A stretch of DNA of 64,000 nucleotides from Agrobacterium larrymoorei (GCF_030819275.1 NZ_JAUTBL010000002.1:2912501-2976500); one strand, 5' to 3'. Counted from the stretch's first letter, positions 9,790-20,283 are shown. The notes: a model not told the origin generated them from the sequence alone. Numbers and translations: made by a program.

Positions 9790-11667
9790 TTAGGGCTGTA
9801 TGCGGATTTTCTCCGATCGCGTATAAGTCCCTTTTTTCACAAGCGCAAGGATGAGAGAGATCGCAGCTGGGGTCATCCCATCGACGCGAGCGGCCTGCGC
9901 GATGTTGATTGGCTTCGCAGCAATCAATTTTTGCTTGAGCTCATTAGAGAGACCAGACAGGCCACTGAAATCGAAGTCTTCAGGGATGGAACGATCCTCG
10001 TCACGCTTAATGTCGATAATGTCCGCATTCTGACGCTGCATATACACAGCATAGCTGGCCTCTATCTCTAGAACCTCCGCAACGCGTGGGGCGAGCGTAT
10101 TCAATTCCGGCCAAATCGGTTTCAGAGCGTCCAGAGTCATCTCCGGGTACGCAAGCAGTTCATAAGCGCTGCGACGCTGCCCATCCTGATTGAGTTTAAG
10201 CCCCTGCTTCGCGGCTTGTGTCGGCGTGATTGCAAGCTCTTTCAGCAATTGACGACCGCTGTCCAATTCCTCCGTATACGCTTGGAACCTGGAAGCCCGC
10301 TCAGGAGCCACAAGACCTACGTTCAACCCTATGGGTGTCAATCGCAGGTCGGCATTGTCGACTCTCAAGGACAGACGATATTCTGCCCGTGACGTGAACA
10401 TGCGGTAGGGCTCGGTCACACCTTTGGAGGTGAGATCGTCGATCATCACTCCGATATAGGAGTCGGTTCTGCTGAAGATATGCGCGTCTGCACCACTGGT
10501 CAGTCGCGCCGCGTTCAGTCCGGCAACAAGCCCCTGCGCTCCGGCTTCCTCATAGCCCGTGGTCCCATTGATCTGTCCCGCTAGGAAAAGAGCTGGAATT
10601 TTTCGGCATTCGAGAGAAGGCTTCAACTCGCGAGGATCAACATAGTCATATTCAATCGCATAGCCCGGTTGAAGAATAGTGACCTGTTCCAGCCCGGGAA
10701 TAGAGTGGATGAACGCTTCCTGCACATGTGCCGGAAGCGATGTTGAGATGCCATTTGGATAGATGGTGTGATCATCGAGACCTTCCGGCTCAAGGAAGAT
10801 TTGATGGCCATCACGCTCTCCGAAGCGGACGATCTTATCCTCGATAGAAGGGCAATAGCGCGGTCCGACGCCCTCGATCTGACCGGAATACATCGCGGAC
10901 AAATGAATATTGTCCTGAATGATCTTGTGACCCTCGGGCGTGGTGCGCGTAACCCCGCAATCAATTTGGGGGTTGGTGATCCTATCCGTCATGAAGGAAA
11001 AGGGGATTGGATCCTCATCGGGGCCCTGTTTATCCAACCCGCCCCAATCGATTGTGCGGCCGTCCAGCCGCGCAGGGGTACCGGTCTTGAGACGTCCAAG
11101 AGCCAGCCCGGCCCGCAATAAGGTCCCTGAAAGACCGAGCGACGGACTCTCACCGACACGGCCCGCCGGGATCTTTTCGGATCCGATATGAATAAGACCG
11201 CGCAAAAATGTCCCGGTTGTGAGTACAACGGCGCGGCAGGCAACGCGGCGCCCGTCAGCGAGTATAACCGATTTTATTTCATCATTCTCGGTTTCGATGT
11301 CAAAGGCATCCCCCTGAATGATGTCGAGTTTCTCAATGTTATCGATCTCACGCTGCATCGCCTCTCGATAAAGACGTCGATCTGCCTGGGTACGTGGTCC
11401 ACGGACGGCAGGGCCCTTCTTGCGGTTCAGCATGCGAAATTGAATCCCGCCCGCGTCCGCAACCCGACCCATCAGGCCATCGAGAGCATCGATTTCCCGC
11501 ACGAGATGACCTTTGCCCAGACCGCCAATCGCAGGGTTGCAGGACATGACGCCTACGGTATCACGCTTATGCGTAAGCAGCGCGGTACGAGCGCCATAAC
11601 GCGCTGACGCCGCGGCTGCTTCACTGCCTGCGTGACCGCCCCCAATGACGACGACATCATAAACCAT
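9790..11667 (-). CDS. mnmG: tRNA uridine-34 modification enzyme MnmG (GidA)
   Basis: FAD-dependent partner of MnmE that installs the cmnm5 group on wobble uridine of certain tRNAs. It shows the dinucleotide-binding [10 protein letters not shown] near residue 9, the conserved [19 protein letters not shown], the middle-domain [14 protein letters not shown] segment ([18 protein letters not shown]) and the C-terminal helical domain binding MnmE. Length 625 aa, normal. It is separated from mnmE by a parS-like site and followed closely by rsmG. Confidence 0.98.
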   Translation of the reverse strand: MVYDVVVIGGGHAGSEAAAASARYGARTALLTHKRDTVGVMSCNPAIGGLGKGHLVREIDALDGLMGRVADAGGIQFRMLNRKKGPAVRGPRTQADRRLYREAMQREIDNIEKLDIIQGDAFDIETENDEIKSVILADGRRVACRAVVLTTGTFLRGLIHIGSEKIPAGRVGESPSLGLSGTLLRAGLALGRLKTGTPARLDGRTIDWGGLDKQGPDEDPIPFSFMTDRITNPQIDCGVTRTTPEGHKIIQDNIHLSAMYSGQIEGVGPRYCPSIEDKIVRFGERDGHQIFLEPEGLDDHTIYPNGISTSLPAHVQEAFIHSIPGLEQVTILQPGYAIEYDYVDPRELKPSLECRKIPALFLAGQINGTTGYEEAGAQGLVAGLNAARLTSGADAHIFSRTDSYIGVMIDDLTSKGVTEPYRMFTSRAEYRLSLRVDNADLRLTPIGLNVGLVAPERASRFQAYTEELDSGRQLLKELAITPTQAAKQGLKLNQDGQRRSAYELLAYPEMTLDALKPIWPELNTLAPRVAEVLEIEASYAVYMQRQNADIIDIKRDEDRSIPEDFDFSGLSGLSNELKQKLIAAKPINIAQAARVDGMTPAAISLILALVKKGTYTRSEKIRIQP

Positions 11668-11702
11668 GGAATTTCCAACAAAGAAGCGGGTGTAACACCC
11701 TG

Positions 11703-11718
11703 TGTTTCACGTGAATCA
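11703..11718. promoter_or_regulatory. parS-like site 3 between mnmE and mnmG
   Basis: TGTTTCACGTGAATCA has one change from the perfect palindrome. Its last three bases are the reverse complement of the mnmE TGA stop, so the site spans the mnmE 3' end and the short mnmE-mnmG gap, 4.7 kb from the origin interval. Confidence 0.88.
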
Positions 11719-13035
11719 TTTACCGATACAAAATTCGGAAAATATGACGCCAAGCAAATCTTCGACGTCGACCCTACCAGTGATCCGCCCAAGTGACGTT
11801 GCTGCTAGACGAAGGTACTCCGAACGGATTGCAAGTTCCGCACCTTCGGATTTCAACGCTTCTCTAACATAGTCCAGCGTCTCTTCAAGCCGTTTTTTAT
11901 GACGCGACCGCGCTGGCATCAGGCTGGTGCCAGACCCAATCTTTTGGTCGATGACATACTTGATAGCAGATTTAAGGGTCGCAAGCCCCGTGCCCGTCTT
12001 CGCAGATATGAAAATAATATCCGGATGTGAGTCTCGATCCGGCAATAGATCGGCCTTGGTCCTCACGAATATCGTGTGTGCAAAAGTTCTGACTTGTTCC
12101 GGTTCCGAATCGGTGTCGTGAAGAAGGAGCACGAGATCGGCTGCCTCTGCGGTTCGCTCAGCCCGTTTGATGCCTTCCTGCTCGACAACATCCGTCGCGT
12201 CGCGCAACCCAGCAGTGTCGAAGAGCGTCACGAGGTAGCCCTCGATATCAAGATCGACGCTCAACACGTCCCTGGTCGTACCCGCTATATCGGTGACGAT
12301 CGCCACGTCACGGCCGCTGAGCGCATTCATCAAGCTAGATTTGCCCACATTCGGCGCACCAACCAGAGCCACCTTGAATCCGTCCCGGATGATCTCCGAA
12401 CCTTGTCCGTCTGCCAGATGACGAGCGAGTTCGCTTTCCAGATCCCCAACTGTCTTCCAAACTTGAGTGGCAACGGAGTCGGGCACATCGTCTTCGTCAG
12501 CGAAGTCCAGTTCTGCTTCGATCAGAGCTCGGCAGCGGGTCAGTTGGCTCGCCCAACCATCATAGAGGCTGGACAGATGGCCGCTGCTCTGTTCGACCGC
12601 CAGGCGGCGCTGCATCTCTGTTTCCGCCTGTAGCAGGTCTGCTAGGCCTTCCACCTCGACAAGATCCATCTTGCCATTATCGAACGCCCGGCGGGAGAAC
12701 TCTCCAGCCTCTGCGGGGCGTAGGCAAGGCATGCTTTCCAGCAGTTGGAAGATTGCGGATACAACGGCGCGGCTTCCGTGCACATGCAACTCGACGCAGT
12801 CCTCACCAGTAAAGGAATGGGGTGACAGAAATTGCAAAACCAGGGCCTGATCGACGACATCGCCATTTCGGTCACGAATCGTTTTGAGGCTCGCTTGACG
12901 AGGGGAAGGGAGGTTATCGCCCACCAAAGACCGCAGAGCCTCGACAGCCTTAGAACCGCTGATCCTGATGATGGCAACGCCCGCGGGAAGCGATCCGCTA
13001 GAGAGCGCATAAATCGTATCGGTCGATTGGGACAT
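11716..13035 (-). CDS. mnmE: tRNA modification GTPase MnmE (TrmE)
   Basis: Potassium-dependent GTPase that works with MnmG on tRNA wobble uridines. It has the N-terminal tetrahydrofolate-binding domain (TIYALSSGSLPAGVAIIRISG), a helical domain, and the inserted G domain with GAPNVGKSSLMN, the DIAGTTRDV switch and DTAGLRD. The protein ends in FCIGK, the invariant C-terminal CxGK motif. Length 439 aa. It lies downstream of rho and upstream of mnmG. Confidence 0.98.
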   Translation of the reverse strand: MSQSTDTIYALSSGSLPAGVAIIRISGSKAVEALRSLVGDNLPSPRQASLKTIRDRNGDVVDQALVLQFLSPHSFTGEDCVELHVHGSRAVVSAIFQLLESMPCLRPAEAGEFSRRAFDNGKMDLVEVEGLADLLQAETEMQRRLAVEQSSGHLSSLYDGWASQLTRCRALIEAELDFADEDDVPDSVATQVWKTVGDLESELARHLADGQGSEIIRDGFKVALVGAPNVGKSSLMNALSGRDVAIVTDIAGTTRDVLSVDLDIEGYLVTLFDTAGLRDATDVVEQEGIKRAERTAEAADLVLLLHDTDSEPEQVRTFAHTIFVRTKADLLPDRDSHPDIIFISAKTGTGLATLKSAIKYVIDQKIGSGTSLMPARSRHKKRLEETLDYVREALKSEGAELAIRSEYLRLAATSLGRITGRVDVEDLLGVIFSEFCIGK

Positions 13036-13118
13036 GCCAAAGCTCTTCTCAACAAAATGGCCGCGCCCCCATTTTAGAAGCGCAGCCGATAGTCTGCCAG
13101 AGAATCCGGCTAATGAGA

Positions 13119-14384
13119 TCAGGTGTTCATCGAATCGAAGAAGTCGCCATTGTTCTTCGTCTGCTTGAGCTTGTCGATGAGGAACTCGATCGCATCGGTC
13201 GTTCCCATCGGGGCCAGGATGCGGCGAAGGACAAAGATCTTTTGCAGATCCTGACGGGGCACAAGCAGGTCTTCCTTACGCGTACCGGATTTGAGAATGT
13301 CCATGGCCGGGAAGATGCGCTTGTCGGCAACCTTGCGATCAAGCACAATTTCAGAGTTACCCGTACCCTTGAACTCTTCGAAAATGACTTCATCCATACG
13401 GCTGCCCGTATCGATCAGCGCGGTGGCGATGATGGTAAGCGAACCACCCTCTTCGATGTTACGCGCCGCACCGAAGAAGCGCTTGGGGCGCTGTAGAGCG
13501 TTTGCGTCGACACCACCGGTCAGAACCTTACCGGAAGACGGTACAACGGTGTTGTAAGCGCGGCCGAGACGAGTAATCGAGTCGAGAAGAATGACGACAT
13601 CGCGGCCGTGCTCAACAAGACGCTTGGCCTTCTCAATGACCATCTCGGCAACCTGAACGTGACGAACGGCAGGTTCATCGAAGGTTGAGGAGACTACCTC
13701 ACCCTTTACCGAACGCTGCATATCGGTCACTTCTTCTGGACGCTCATCGATCAACAGGACGATGAGATAGCATTCCGGATGGTTGGCAGTGATCGAATGG
13801 GCGATGTTCTGCAACAGGACCGTCTTACCGGTTCTCGGAGGAGCGACGATCAGGCCACGCTGGCCCTTACCGAGCGGCGCGACGAGATCGATGACGCGCG
13901 CTGACAAATCCTTCGATGTCGGAATGTCCAGTTCCATCTTGAAGCGCTCGTTCGGGTAGAGCGGCGTCAGGTTATCGAAGTGGACCTTGTGACGGATTTT
14001 CTCCGGATCGTCGAAATTGATCGTGTTGACCTTCAGGAGGGCGAAATAGCGTTCGCCTTCCTTCGGTCCTCTGATCGGTCCCTCAACCGTATCACCGGTC
14101 TTCAGTGAGAAGCGGCGGATCTGGGAGGGCGAGATGTAGATATCATCCGGACCGGGCAGATAGTTTGCATTGGCGGAGCGCAGGAAGCCGAAACCGTCCT
14201 GAAGAACTTCGACGACGCCTTCCCCGATGATCTCGACATCCTGGCTCGCCAGCATCTTGAGGATTGCGAACATGAGCTCCTGCTTGCGCATGGTGCTCGC
14301 ATTTTCAACTTCCAGGGATTCGGCAAACGTCAGCAAATCGGTCGGAGATTTGCTTTTGAGTTCCTGTAGCTTCATTTCAGCCAT
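13119..14384 (-). CDS. rho: Transcription termination factor Rho
   Basis: Hexameric RNA helicase that ends transcription at Rho-dependent sites. The 421-aa length is that of rhizobial Rho. Visible: the N-terminal cold-shock-like RNA-binding domain with [13 protein letters not shown], the ATPase P-loop [12 protein letters not shown], Walker [18 protein letters not shown], and the Q-loop/R-loop region. The frame is open 50 codons further upstream, but the family N-terminus [18 protein letters not shown] begins at the ATG at 14384. The 185-bp gap upstream of it has the room for a leader, and Rho is often self-regulated; no specific element was identified. Confidence 0.97.
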   Translation of the reverse strand: MAEMKLQELKSKSPTDLLTFAESLEVENASTMRKQELMFAILKMLASQDVEIIGEGVVEVLQDGFGFLRSANANYLPGPDDIYISPSQIRRFSLKTGDTVEGPIRGPKEGERYFALLKVNTINFDDPEKIRHKVHFDNLTPLYPNERFKMELDIPTSKDLSARVIDLVAPLGKGQRGLIVAPPRTGKTVLLQNIAHSITANHPECYLIVLLIDERPEEVTDMQRSVKGEVVSSTFDEPAVRHVQVAEMVIEKAKRLVEHGRDVVILLDSITRLGRAYNTVVPSSGKVLTGGVDANALQRPKRFFGAARNIEEGGSLTIIATALIDTGSRMDEVIFEEFKGTGNSEIVLDRKVADKRIFPAMDILKSGTRKEDLLVPRQDLQKIFVLRRILAPMGTTDAIEFLIDKLKQTKNNGDFFDSMNT

Positions 14385-14569
14385 GAAGAGAAAGACCGTC
14401 TTTAAAAAATATGTGGGGGAGCGGCGTGTTCGCGAATCAGCTTCTGAGGTGCAACCGCAGCCGTCTGAATAATTCACATGCCAGGAGATGAGTGGGCTGA
14501 AAATAGCGTTTCGAACCCGTCGCCGCAAGAGCAAAGCAACAATTCCGGGAAAATTATCGTGATCGTCAG

Positions 14570-15115
14570 TTATCCGAACGGTTTCACAACCACAAGTATG
14601 ACTATCACGATCATGAGGACCGTAGGCACCTCATTCATCAACCGCCAGTGACGGGCAGGGCGTCTGTTATCATCCCGACCGAAAGCTTTTGCGCTGCGGC
14701 TAAAATACACATGGGTGGCTGTCAGCGCGATGACCAGTGCGATCTTGGCATGCAGCCAGCCGCCCTGAAAGCCATAAACCGACCATGCGAGATAGAGGCC
14801 AAGCATCCAGCTGACCATCATCGCCGGGTTCATAATCAGCCGTATCAAACGCTGTTCCATCACCTTGAAGGTTTCCGACTGCACCGAGCCGACAGGGGCA
14901 TCCGTGTGGTAGATGAACAACCTCGGCAGGTACAGCAGCCCCGCCATCCAGGATATCACCGCGATGATATGCAATGCCTTGATCCAGAGATAGGCGTCAG
15001 CCGGATCGATATGCAGGATCAGCGCAATAAACCCGATGAAAACGACAAGCGCAGCGGCGGCACGAAGATGCGTCTTCCGCCCAGCCTTGGCAGACGTCTG
15101 CGTTTCCTCACTCAT
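14570..15115 (-). CDS. hemJ: Protoporphyrinogen oxidase HemJ
   Basis: Inner-membrane oxidase that converts protoporphyrinogen IX to protoporphyrin IX in bacteria lacking HemG or HemY. The 181-aa protein has about five membrane helices, starting with [15 protein letters not shown], and conserved [20 protein letters not shown], whose histidine is a presumed haem ligand. It overlaps the hemE stop by 4 bp (ATGA), so the two haem genes are translationally coupled. Confidence 0.94.
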   Translation of the reverse strand: MSEETQTSAKAGRKTHLRAAAALVVFIGFIALILHIDPADAYLWIKALHIIAVISWMAGLLYLPRLFIYHTDAPVGSVQSETFKVMEQRLIRLIMNPAMMVSWMLGLYLAWSVYGFQGGWLHAKIALVIALTATHVYFSRSAKAFGRDDNRRPARHWRLMNEVPTVLMIVIVILVVVKPFG

Positions 15116-16146
15116 CTGGAGGCTCCTTGAGAACGGACATGCGCCACCAGTCGCGTGACGTTCTCAGGATCGGCTTGGGGCGTGATGCCGTGGCCTAGGT
15201 TGAAGATCAAAGGTCCCTGTCCAAGAGATTGCAGGATTGCGTCGATGCCATCGCCCAGAGGCTTGCCACCGGCAATCATCAGCATGGGATCGAGATTGCC
15301 CTGGACCGGGCCGTCTTTCTGGAGATCACGCGCAAAGGACAACGGAACGCTCCAATCGAGACCGATCGCGTCGGCACCGGTCTTCTGGCGATAGTCCTTC
15401 AGCAGAATGCCGGCACCCTTGGCAAAGGCGATGATCCTGGCATTCGGCCTGCGCGCCCGCACCGATCGGATGATCCGGGCGACCGGTTTCACCGCATACT
15501 CGTCAAACTCCTTCTCACCCAGCACACCCGCCCAGGAATCGAAAATCTGCACGGCATCCGCACCCGCATCGAGCTGCGCCACCAGATAATCCGCCGACAT
15601 CTCCGCCAGGAGCGCCAAGAGCTTTTCCATCGCCTGTGGATGCTGATAGCCAAAGAGGCGGGCAGGCGCCTGATCGGGCGTGCCGTGGCCGGCAATCATG
15701 TAGGTCGCGACCGTCCAGGGGGCGCCACAGAAACCGAGCAGCGTCGTTTGCTGGGGCAGTTCGGCCCGCAGTTTTTGAACAGCGCGGAACACCGGATCGA
15801 GATGGGCAATGACACCGGACGGGTCGAGAGCATCGATTTCGGGCGCGCTGATCGGGTCCATCTGTGGACCTTTACCCTCGGAAAAACTGACATTCCGTTT
15901 TAGCGCATCCGGGATCACCAGGATATCGGAGAACAGAATTGCGGCATCCAGACCGAAACGACGGATGGGCTGAAGCGTTACCTCTGTCGCCAAATCCGGA
16001 TTGTAACAGAGATCCAGGAAACTTCCCGCGATCTTCCGTGTTTCCTTGTACTCCGGAAGGTATCGACCGGCTTGTCTCATAAGCCAGATCGGAGGAGGGC
16101 TTACCGTTTCCCCACCCAAGACCCTCATAACAGTCCGTTCGGTCAT
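15112..16146 (-). CDS. hemE: Uroporphyrinogen decarboxylase
   Basis: Decarboxylates uroporphyrinogen III to coproporphyrinogen III. The 344-aa product begins [13 protein letters not shown] and carries [17 protein letters not shown] and, near the C-terminus, [16 protein letters not shown], both family signatures. An in-frame ATG ten codons upstream lies in the AT-rich origin tract; the ATG at 16146 fits the family alignment better. hemE flanking the origin is the arrangement known from Caulobacter and Sinorhizobium chromosomes. Confidence 0.96.
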   Translation of the reverse strand: MTERTVMRVLGGETVSPPPIWLMRQAGRYLPEYKETRKIAGSFLDLCYNPDLATEVTLQPIRRFGLDAAILFSDILVIPDALKRNVSFSEGKGPQMDPISAPEIDALDPSGVIAHLDPVFRAVQKLRAELPQQTTLLGFCGAPWTVATYMIAGHGTPDQAPARLFGYQHPQAMEKLLALLAEMSADYLVAQLDAGADAVQIFDSWAGVLGEKEFDEYAVKPVARIIRSVRARRPNARIIAFAKGAGILLKDYRQKTGADAIGLDWSVPLSFARDLQKDGPVQGNLDPMLMIAGGKPLGDGIDAILQSLGQGPLIFNLGHGITPQADPENVTRLVAHVRSQGASR

Positions 16147-16150
16147 CGCA

Positions 16151-16200
16151 CTCAACTTTTCTAAATAAAAAAACAAAGAGATTTAAAAGATTTTCTATTT
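16151..16200. other. AT-rich tract, candidate DNA unwinding element
   Basis: Nine G/C in 50 bases, immediately upstream of the hemE start and on the hemE side of the DnaA boxes. Placement beside a DnaA-box cluster is typical of unwinding elements; the function is inferred. Confidence 0.65.
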
Positions 16201-16308
16201 CTTAGAGTCGGTGAGTAGCAAGGATTAAAAACTTTCAAGCTAATATGCCGCACTTGACCGATGGCGCCGCACCATGTGGATTTCCTAAAACCGCTTTTTC
16301 TGGATCGT

Positions 16309-16317
16309 TTTGGATAA
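16309..16317 (-). promoter_or_regulatory. DnaA box (one mismatch)
   Basis: TTTGGATAA on the plus strand, i.e. TTATCCAAA on the minus strand, one base from TTATCCACA. Confidence 0.6.
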
Positions 16318-16373
16318 TACTGTTTCGATCATATTTTTCATAGACTTACGAGAGCGAAAGATGACTCCGTAGC

Positions 16374-16382
16374 TGTGGATAA
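16374..16382 (-). promoter_or_regulatory. DnaA box (exact)
   Basis: TGTGGATAA on the plus strand, the exact complement of the consensus TTATCCACA, inside the origin interval. Confidence 0.88.
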
Positions 16383-16463
16383 GAAGATAACAGGCTGAGA
16401 TCCATTTTCCTTTCTCCCAGCAATTCACAGCGGCCTCTTGGCTTGCTACACCGGGTAGCGAAG

Positions 16464-16472
16464 TGTGGATAA
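16464..16472 (-). promoter_or_regulatory. DnaA box (exact)
   Basis: A second exact TGTGGATAA in the same orientation as the box at 16374, with 90 bp between the two starts. Confidence 0.88.
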
Positions 16473-16531
16473 ACAGGCAGTTTTCCGCCTGGCTGGACGG
16501 ATCGCGAGTGCCGTCCCGGATTTGTCCATCC

Positions 16532-16540
16532 TTATCAACA
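16532..16540 (+). promoter_or_regulatory. DnaA box (one mismatch, opposite orientation)
   Basis: TTATCAACA, one change from TTATCCACA, 17 bp before the PPSR start codon. Confidence 0.65.
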
Positions 16541-16556
16541 GGGGCCCAAAAACAGC

Positions 16557-17378
16557 GTGGAGAACAAAAAAAACTTCTTCCATCTACACCTGATATCGGA
16601 CTCAACCGGAGAGACTCTGATGTCTGCCGGCCGAGCGGTCACGGCGCAGTTTCACGCATCCATGCCGATCGAACATGTCTATCCGATGATCCGCAATCAA
16701 AAGCAGTTGCAGACAGTGGTGGAGGAGATCGATCGCCAGCCCGGGATCGTGCTTTACACCATCGTCGATCAGCAGCTGTCCTCTTTCCTCGAGATCCAGT
16801 GCCACGCGCTTGGCGTGCCATGCGTGAACGTGCTGGAGCCGATCATCGGCATCTTTCAGACCTATCTTGGCGCGACCTCGCGACGGCGGGTCGGGGCACA
16901 ACATGCCTTGAACGCGGATTATTTCGCCCGGATCGAAGCGCTGAATTTCGCCATGGATCATGATGATGGGCAGATGCCGGAACATTACGATGAGGCGGAC
17001 GTCGTCATAATCGGGATCAGCCGCACCTCGAAAACGCCGACGAGCATCTATCTGGCAAATCGCGGCATCAAAACCGCGAATATTCCAGTCGTTCCGAACG
17101 TGCCGTTGCCCGAGAGTATCTACAAGGCGACCAAGCCTCTGATTGTCGGGCTGGTCGCGACGTCCGATCGGATATCTCAGATCCGCGAGAACCGCGAACT
17201 CGGCGCCACGGGTGGTTTCGACAGGGGACAATATATCGACCGGGCGACAATCATGGAGGAGCTGAAATATGCGCGCGCGCTCTGCGCCCGCAACAACTGG
17301 CCCCTGATCGACGTGACGCGGCGTTCGATCGAAGAGACGGCTGCTGCTATCCTTGCCCTGCGTCAACGGACACGCTAA
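16557..17378 (+). CDS. Pyruvate, phosphate/water dikinase regulatory protein (DUF299)
   Basis: Bifunctional kinase/pyrophosphorylase that switches pyruvate phosphate dikinase or PEP synthase off and on by phosphorylating and dephosphorylating a threonine. The 273-aa product starts with [15 protein letters not shown], has the ADP-binding [15 protein letters not shown] and ends in [14 protein letters not shown]. The start is a GTG at 16557 directly at the origin edge. In rhizobia the target is probably PpdK, which is not in this window. The gene always flanks the origin in this lineage. Confidence 0.94.
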   Translation: MENKKNFFHLHLISDSTGETLMSAGRAVTAQFHASMPIEHVYPMIRNQKQLQTVVEEIDRQPGIVLYTIVDQQLSSFLEIQCHALGVPCVNVLEPIIGIFQTYLGATSRRRVGAQHALNADYFARIEALNFAMDHDDGQMPEHYDEADVVIIGISRTSKTPTSIYLANRGIKTANIPVVPNVPLPESIYKATKPLIVGLVATSDRISQIRENRELGATGGFDRGQYIDRATIMEELKYARALCARNNWPLIDVTRRSIEETAAAILALRQRTR

Positions 17379-17408
17379 TCCGATTCTCGATATTCATCGG
17401 AGAGAGCC

Positions 17409-18008
17409 ATGACGTCCGAACTGATCCTTGCATCTGCCAGTGCCTCGCGCCAGATGCTGATGCGCAACGCTGGTCTTACGTTTTCAAGCATTCCAGCGGA
17501 TATCGATGAGCGCGCGATTGATGCCAGGCTCGAAGCGGATGGGGCAGCGCCCGAGACTATTGCACTGGAGCTCGCCAAGGCCAAGGCAGTTGCCGTGAGC
17601 CTTCTCCACCCGGATGCCTTCGTCATCGGTTCGGACCAGACCATGTCGCTTGGCAGCAGGATTTATCACAAGGCGAAGGATATGAGGGAGGCCCATGCAA
17701 ATCTCCTATCCCTATCCGGTAAAACGCACCTGTTGAATTGCGGCGTCGCACTGGCAAAGGACGGGGAGGTGCAATGGCAAGCCGTCAGTATTGCAAGAAT
17801 GACGGTCCGCGAACTCTCATCCGAATACGTCTCTCGTTATCTCGAACGATCCGGCTCAAAGGTTCTTTCCAGCGTCGGCGCCTATCAATTGGAGGGAGAG
17901 GGAATCCAGCTATTCAATGATATTGAAGGCGATTACTTCACCATTCTCGGGCTCCCGCTTCTTCCTCTTTTGACGCAATTGCGGGAGCTTGGAGTGATTG
18001 ATGGCTGA
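17409..18008 (+). CDS. maf: Maf-family nucleoside triphosphate pyrophosphatase
   Basis: House-cleaning pyrophosphatase that hydrolyses non-canonical nucleotides. The 199-aa protein has the Maf N-terminus [19 protein letters not shown], the [19 protein letters not shown] segment and FVIGSDQTM. The [16 protein letters not shown] motif near the end is typical. RBS GGAGAG lies just upstream of the ATG. Its last codons overlap aroE by 8 bp, and the overlap carries the beginning of a parS-like site. Confidence 0.94.
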   Translation: MTSELILASASASRQMLMRNAGLTFSSIPADIDERAIDARLEADGAAPETIALELAKAKAVAVSLLHPDAFVIGSDQTMSLGSRIYHKAKDMREAHANLLSLSGKTHLLNCGVALAKDGEVQWQAVSIARMTVRELSSEYVSRYLERSGSKVLSSVGAYQLEGEGIQLFNDIEGDYFTILGLPLLPLLTQLRELGVIDG

Positions 18009-18861
18009 TTCACGTGAAACATTAACCAAGAAAGCCTTCGTAACCGGCTATCCGATCAAGCATTCCCGCTCCCCTTTGATCCATAATTTTTGGCTGAACC
18101 ATTTTCAGATCGATGGTCTTTATGAGGCGGTGGAAAAATCGCCCGAAGATTTTACGTCATTCCTTGGCTCTTTGAAGCAAAAGGATGCACCCTATGTCGG
18201 CGGAAATGTCACTATTCCCCACAAGGAATCCGCCTACCGATTGGCGGACAAGCCTGATGAACTGGCTGAAGAGCTTGGTGCGGCCAATACGATCTGGATT
18301 GAAGACGGCGTGCTCCATGCGAGCAATACGGACGGTTTTGGCTTTGTCGCCAATCTCGATGATAAGCAGCCTGGCTGGGAGAAGACCGACAAAGCACTGG
18401 TGCTTGGGGCAGGGGGCGCCAGCCGTGCCGTCATCCAGGCCCTTCGCAATCGTGGCATCTCGGAAATCCACGTCGTCAATCGTACCGTGGAACGGGCGCA
18501 GGAACTTGCCGACCGGTTCGGTTCAAATGTCTACGCGCATTCATTGGACGCCCTCGCCGAGGTCTTGAAAGGCTGCGGGCTTTTCGTCAACACCACCTCG
18601 CTTGGCATGGATGGTGCCGAGGCGCCCTTCATCGACTTTTCACCTCTGTCGAAGAACGCAGTCGTGACGGATATCGTCTATGTGCCATTGCAAACGCCGA
18701 TCATGGCGATGGCGGAACAGCAGGGTTTTGTGACAGTCGATGGTCTTGGAATGCTGCTTCATCAGGCCCGACCTGGCTTTGAAAAGTGGTTTGGGCAAAG
18801 ACCGGATGTCACCCCGGCACTTCGCGCGATGATCGTTGCAGATATGGATCGGCACGCATGA
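18001..18861 (+). CDS. aroE: Shikimate dehydrogenase
   Basis: NADPH-dependent reduction of 3-dehydroshikimate to shikimate in aromatic amino-acid synthesis. Visible: substrate-binding [25 protein letters not shown] with catalytic Lys75, and nucleotide-binding [11 protein letters not shown]. Length 286 aa. The ATG at 18001 overlaps the maf stop. Codons 3-7 (DSRET) are written over a parS-like palindrome, the same peptide-level trace as in rsmG. coaE follows with an ATGA overlap. Confidence 0.97.
   Translation: MADSRETLTKKAFVTGYPIKHSRSPLIHNFWLNHFQIDGLYEAVEKSPEDFTSFLGSLKQKDAPYVGGNVTIPHKESAYRLADKPDELAEELGAANTIWIEDGVLHASNTDGFGFVANLDDKQPGWEKTDKALVLGAGGASRAVIQALRNRGISEIHVVNRTVERAQELADRFGSNVYAHSLDALAEVLKGCGLFVNTTSLGMDGAEAPFIDFSPLSKNAVVTDIVYVPLQTPIMAMAEQQGFVTVDGLGMLLHQARPGFEKWFGQRPDVTPALRAMIVADMDRHA
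18006..18021. promoter_or_regulatory. parS-like site 4 at the maf-aroE junction
   Basis: TGATTCACGTGAAACA has one change from the perfect palindrome. It starts on the maf stop codon and runs into aroE, 1.6 kb from the origin interval; it is the closest site to the origin. Confidence 0.9.
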
Positions 18862-19442
18862 TCGTCATCGGCCTGACCGGCTCCATTGGTATGGGAAAGA
18901 GCACAACCGCCAGACTTTTTGCCGAAGAAGGTGTGCCGGTTTGTGACTCCGATGCACTGGTACATGAGCTTTACCAGACGGACGCCGTCGCGCCGATTGC
19001 TGCCGTCTTCCCGGAGACTGTGAGGGAAGGGAAGGTAGACCGTGCGATCTTAAGCCAGATGCTGCGTGAGAATCCGGCTCAGTTTTCCGTTCTGGAAAAC
19101 ATAGTTCACCCGCTCGTCCGCGCCAGACAGGATGCTTTCATCTTGGAGCAAAGAGCCAAGGGTATGGCAGTGGCACTTCTCGACATCCCGCTGCTATTCG
19201 AGACGAAGGCCGAGACGCGCGTGGATGTTGTCGTGGTTGTCAGCTGTGCGCCCGATATTCAGAGGGAGCGTGTCTTATCGCGCCCAGGCATGACGGAAGC
19301 GAAGTTTGCTATGATCCTGGCCCGGCAAATGCCGGATGCGGACAAGCGCAGGAAAGCCGATTTCGTCATCGATACGGGACGTGGTATTGAGGACGCAAAA
19401 GCCCAGGTCCGCTCCGTGCTTCAGGCGCTTTCGCAGCGGTAG
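18858..19442 (+). CDS. coaE: Dephospho-CoA kinase
   Basis: Phosphorylates dephospho-CoA in the last step of CoA synthesis. The 194-aa protein opens [18 protein letters not shown] with the P-loop. It continues with the family-typical [11 protein letters not shown] and [10 protein letters not shown]. The ATG at 18858 overlaps the aroE TGA by 4 bp, which fixes the start although the frame is open further upstream. Confidence 0.96.
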   Translation: MIVIGLTGSIGMGKSTTARLFAEEGVPVCDSDALVHELYQTDAVAPIAAVFPETVREGKVDRAILSQMLRENPAQFSVLENIVHPLVRARQDAFILEQRAKGMAVALLDIPLLFETKAETRVDVVVVVSCAPDIQRERVLSRPGMTEAKFAMILARQMPDADKRRKADFVIDTGRGIEDAKAQVRSVLQALSQR

Positions 19443-19500
19443 TTCTAAAACCGCGGAGAGCTTGAGGATGAGTGCCAGCATGTACAAGGATACGAATTCG

Positions 19501-20205
19501 ATGCGCGAAATTATTTTCGATACGGAAACCACAGGCTTGGAGTCCAAGTTCGACCGCATCATTGAAATTGGCGGGATTGAGCTCGTCAATCATTTTCCAA
19601 CTGGCAGATCGATCCACATCTACATCAATCCGGAAGATCGTAAGGTGCATCCGGATGCGCTCGCGGTGCATGGGATCACCGATGAGTTTCTCCAGGACAA
19701 GCCGAAATTTGCCGATGTTGTCGGCCAGATTCGCGAATTTTTCGATGGCGCCCGTTGGGTGGCGCACAATGCCACCTTCGATATGGGTTTCATCAACGCG
19801 GAATTTGCCCGCTTGGGTATTGAGCCCGTGTCGCCGGAATGGGTGACGGATACGCTGGCGCTGGCGCGACGGAAGCATCCTATGGGTCCGAATTCCCTCG
19901 ATGCGCTTTGCCGTCGATATGGCGTCGACAATTCGCGTCGTGACAAGCACGGCGCATTGCTCGACTCCGAACTTTTGGCGGAAGTTTACATCGAGATGAT
20001 CGGTGGTCGTCAGACGGCGCTGGGTTTTGGTTCGGCGGCGAAAACGCAAGTCGCCATGCATGAGGACGAACAGCCTGTGGCACCGCTACAGCGTGAGCGG
20101 CCACTCCCACCGCGACTTGATGTGCAGGCACTGGCGGCCCATGAGAAGCTTGTTCAGTCCATGGGCGACAAGGCGATCTGGAACAAATACCGCCAGTCAT
20201 CCTGA
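19501..20205 (+). CDS. dnaQ: DNA polymerase III epsilon subunit (3'-5' proofreading exonuclease)
   Basis: DEDDh exonuclease that proofreads for Pol III. Exo I is FDTETTGL (Asp7, Glu9), Exo II is HNATFDMGFINAEF and Exo III is DKHGALLDSELLAEVY. The C-terminal tail after about residue 185 is Pro-rich and would bind the alpha subunit. The ATG at 19501 has AGGA 10 nt upstream and gives the usual MREIIFDTETTGL start. ATGs at 19468 and 19480 are in frame and cannot be excluded. Length 234 aa. Confidence 0.95.
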   Translation: MREIIFDTETTGLESKFDRIIEIGGIELVNHFPTGRSIHIYINPEDRKVHPDALAVHGITDEFLQDKPKFADVVGQIREFFDGARWVAHNATFDMGFINAEFARLGIEPVSPEWVTDTLALARRKHPMGPNSLDALCRRYGVDNSRRDKHGALLDSELLAEVYIEMIGGRQTALGFGSAAKTQVAMHEDEQPVAPLQRERPLPPRLDVQALAAHEKLVQSMGDKAIWNKYRQSS

Positions 20206-20231
20206 GGTTTCCGACCTGCCATCCGGCCAAC

Positions 20232-20259
20232 AAAAAACCCGGGCGTTTGAACCCGGGTT
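20232..20259 (-). terminator. Rho-independent terminator of secB
   Basis: Stem AACCCGGG (20236-20243) / CCCGGGTT (20252-20259) with an 8-nt loop. On the minus strand it ends in a run of six T, 25 bp after the secB stop. It lies in the dnaQ-secB convergent gap but has no T-tract on the plus strand. Confidence 0.88.
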
Positions 20260-20283
20260 CTGAATGGGTGTGTTTCGATCCGA

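Larger units (their letters stand above)
16147..16556. other. oriC: Predicted chromosomal replication origin
   Basis: A 410-bp gene-free interval between divergent hemE and the PPSR gene. It has a 50-bp tract of 82% A+T at 16151-16200 as candidate unwinding element. It has two exact DnaA boxes (16374, 16464), two with one change (16309, 16532) and a weaker TGTGGATTT at 16275-16283. It holds two GANTC methylation sites (16205 and 16363). The gene order hemE-origin-PPSR-maf-aroE-coaE-dnaQ-secB is that of known alphaproteobacterial origins, and six parS-like sites plus parAB surround it. Gene orientation changes here from mostly minus to mostly plus. Confidence 0.9.

Noticed and set aside
16181..16240. 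TTAA half-sites in the origin as CtrA boxes
   Set aside because: Neither TTAA at 16183 nor at 16225 has a second TTAA at the required 7-bp spacing.
16285..16605. 106-codon open frame on the minus strand across the origin
   Set aside because: It runs through DnaA boxes and the start of the PPSR gene, has no family resemblance and a composition unlike neighbouring genes.
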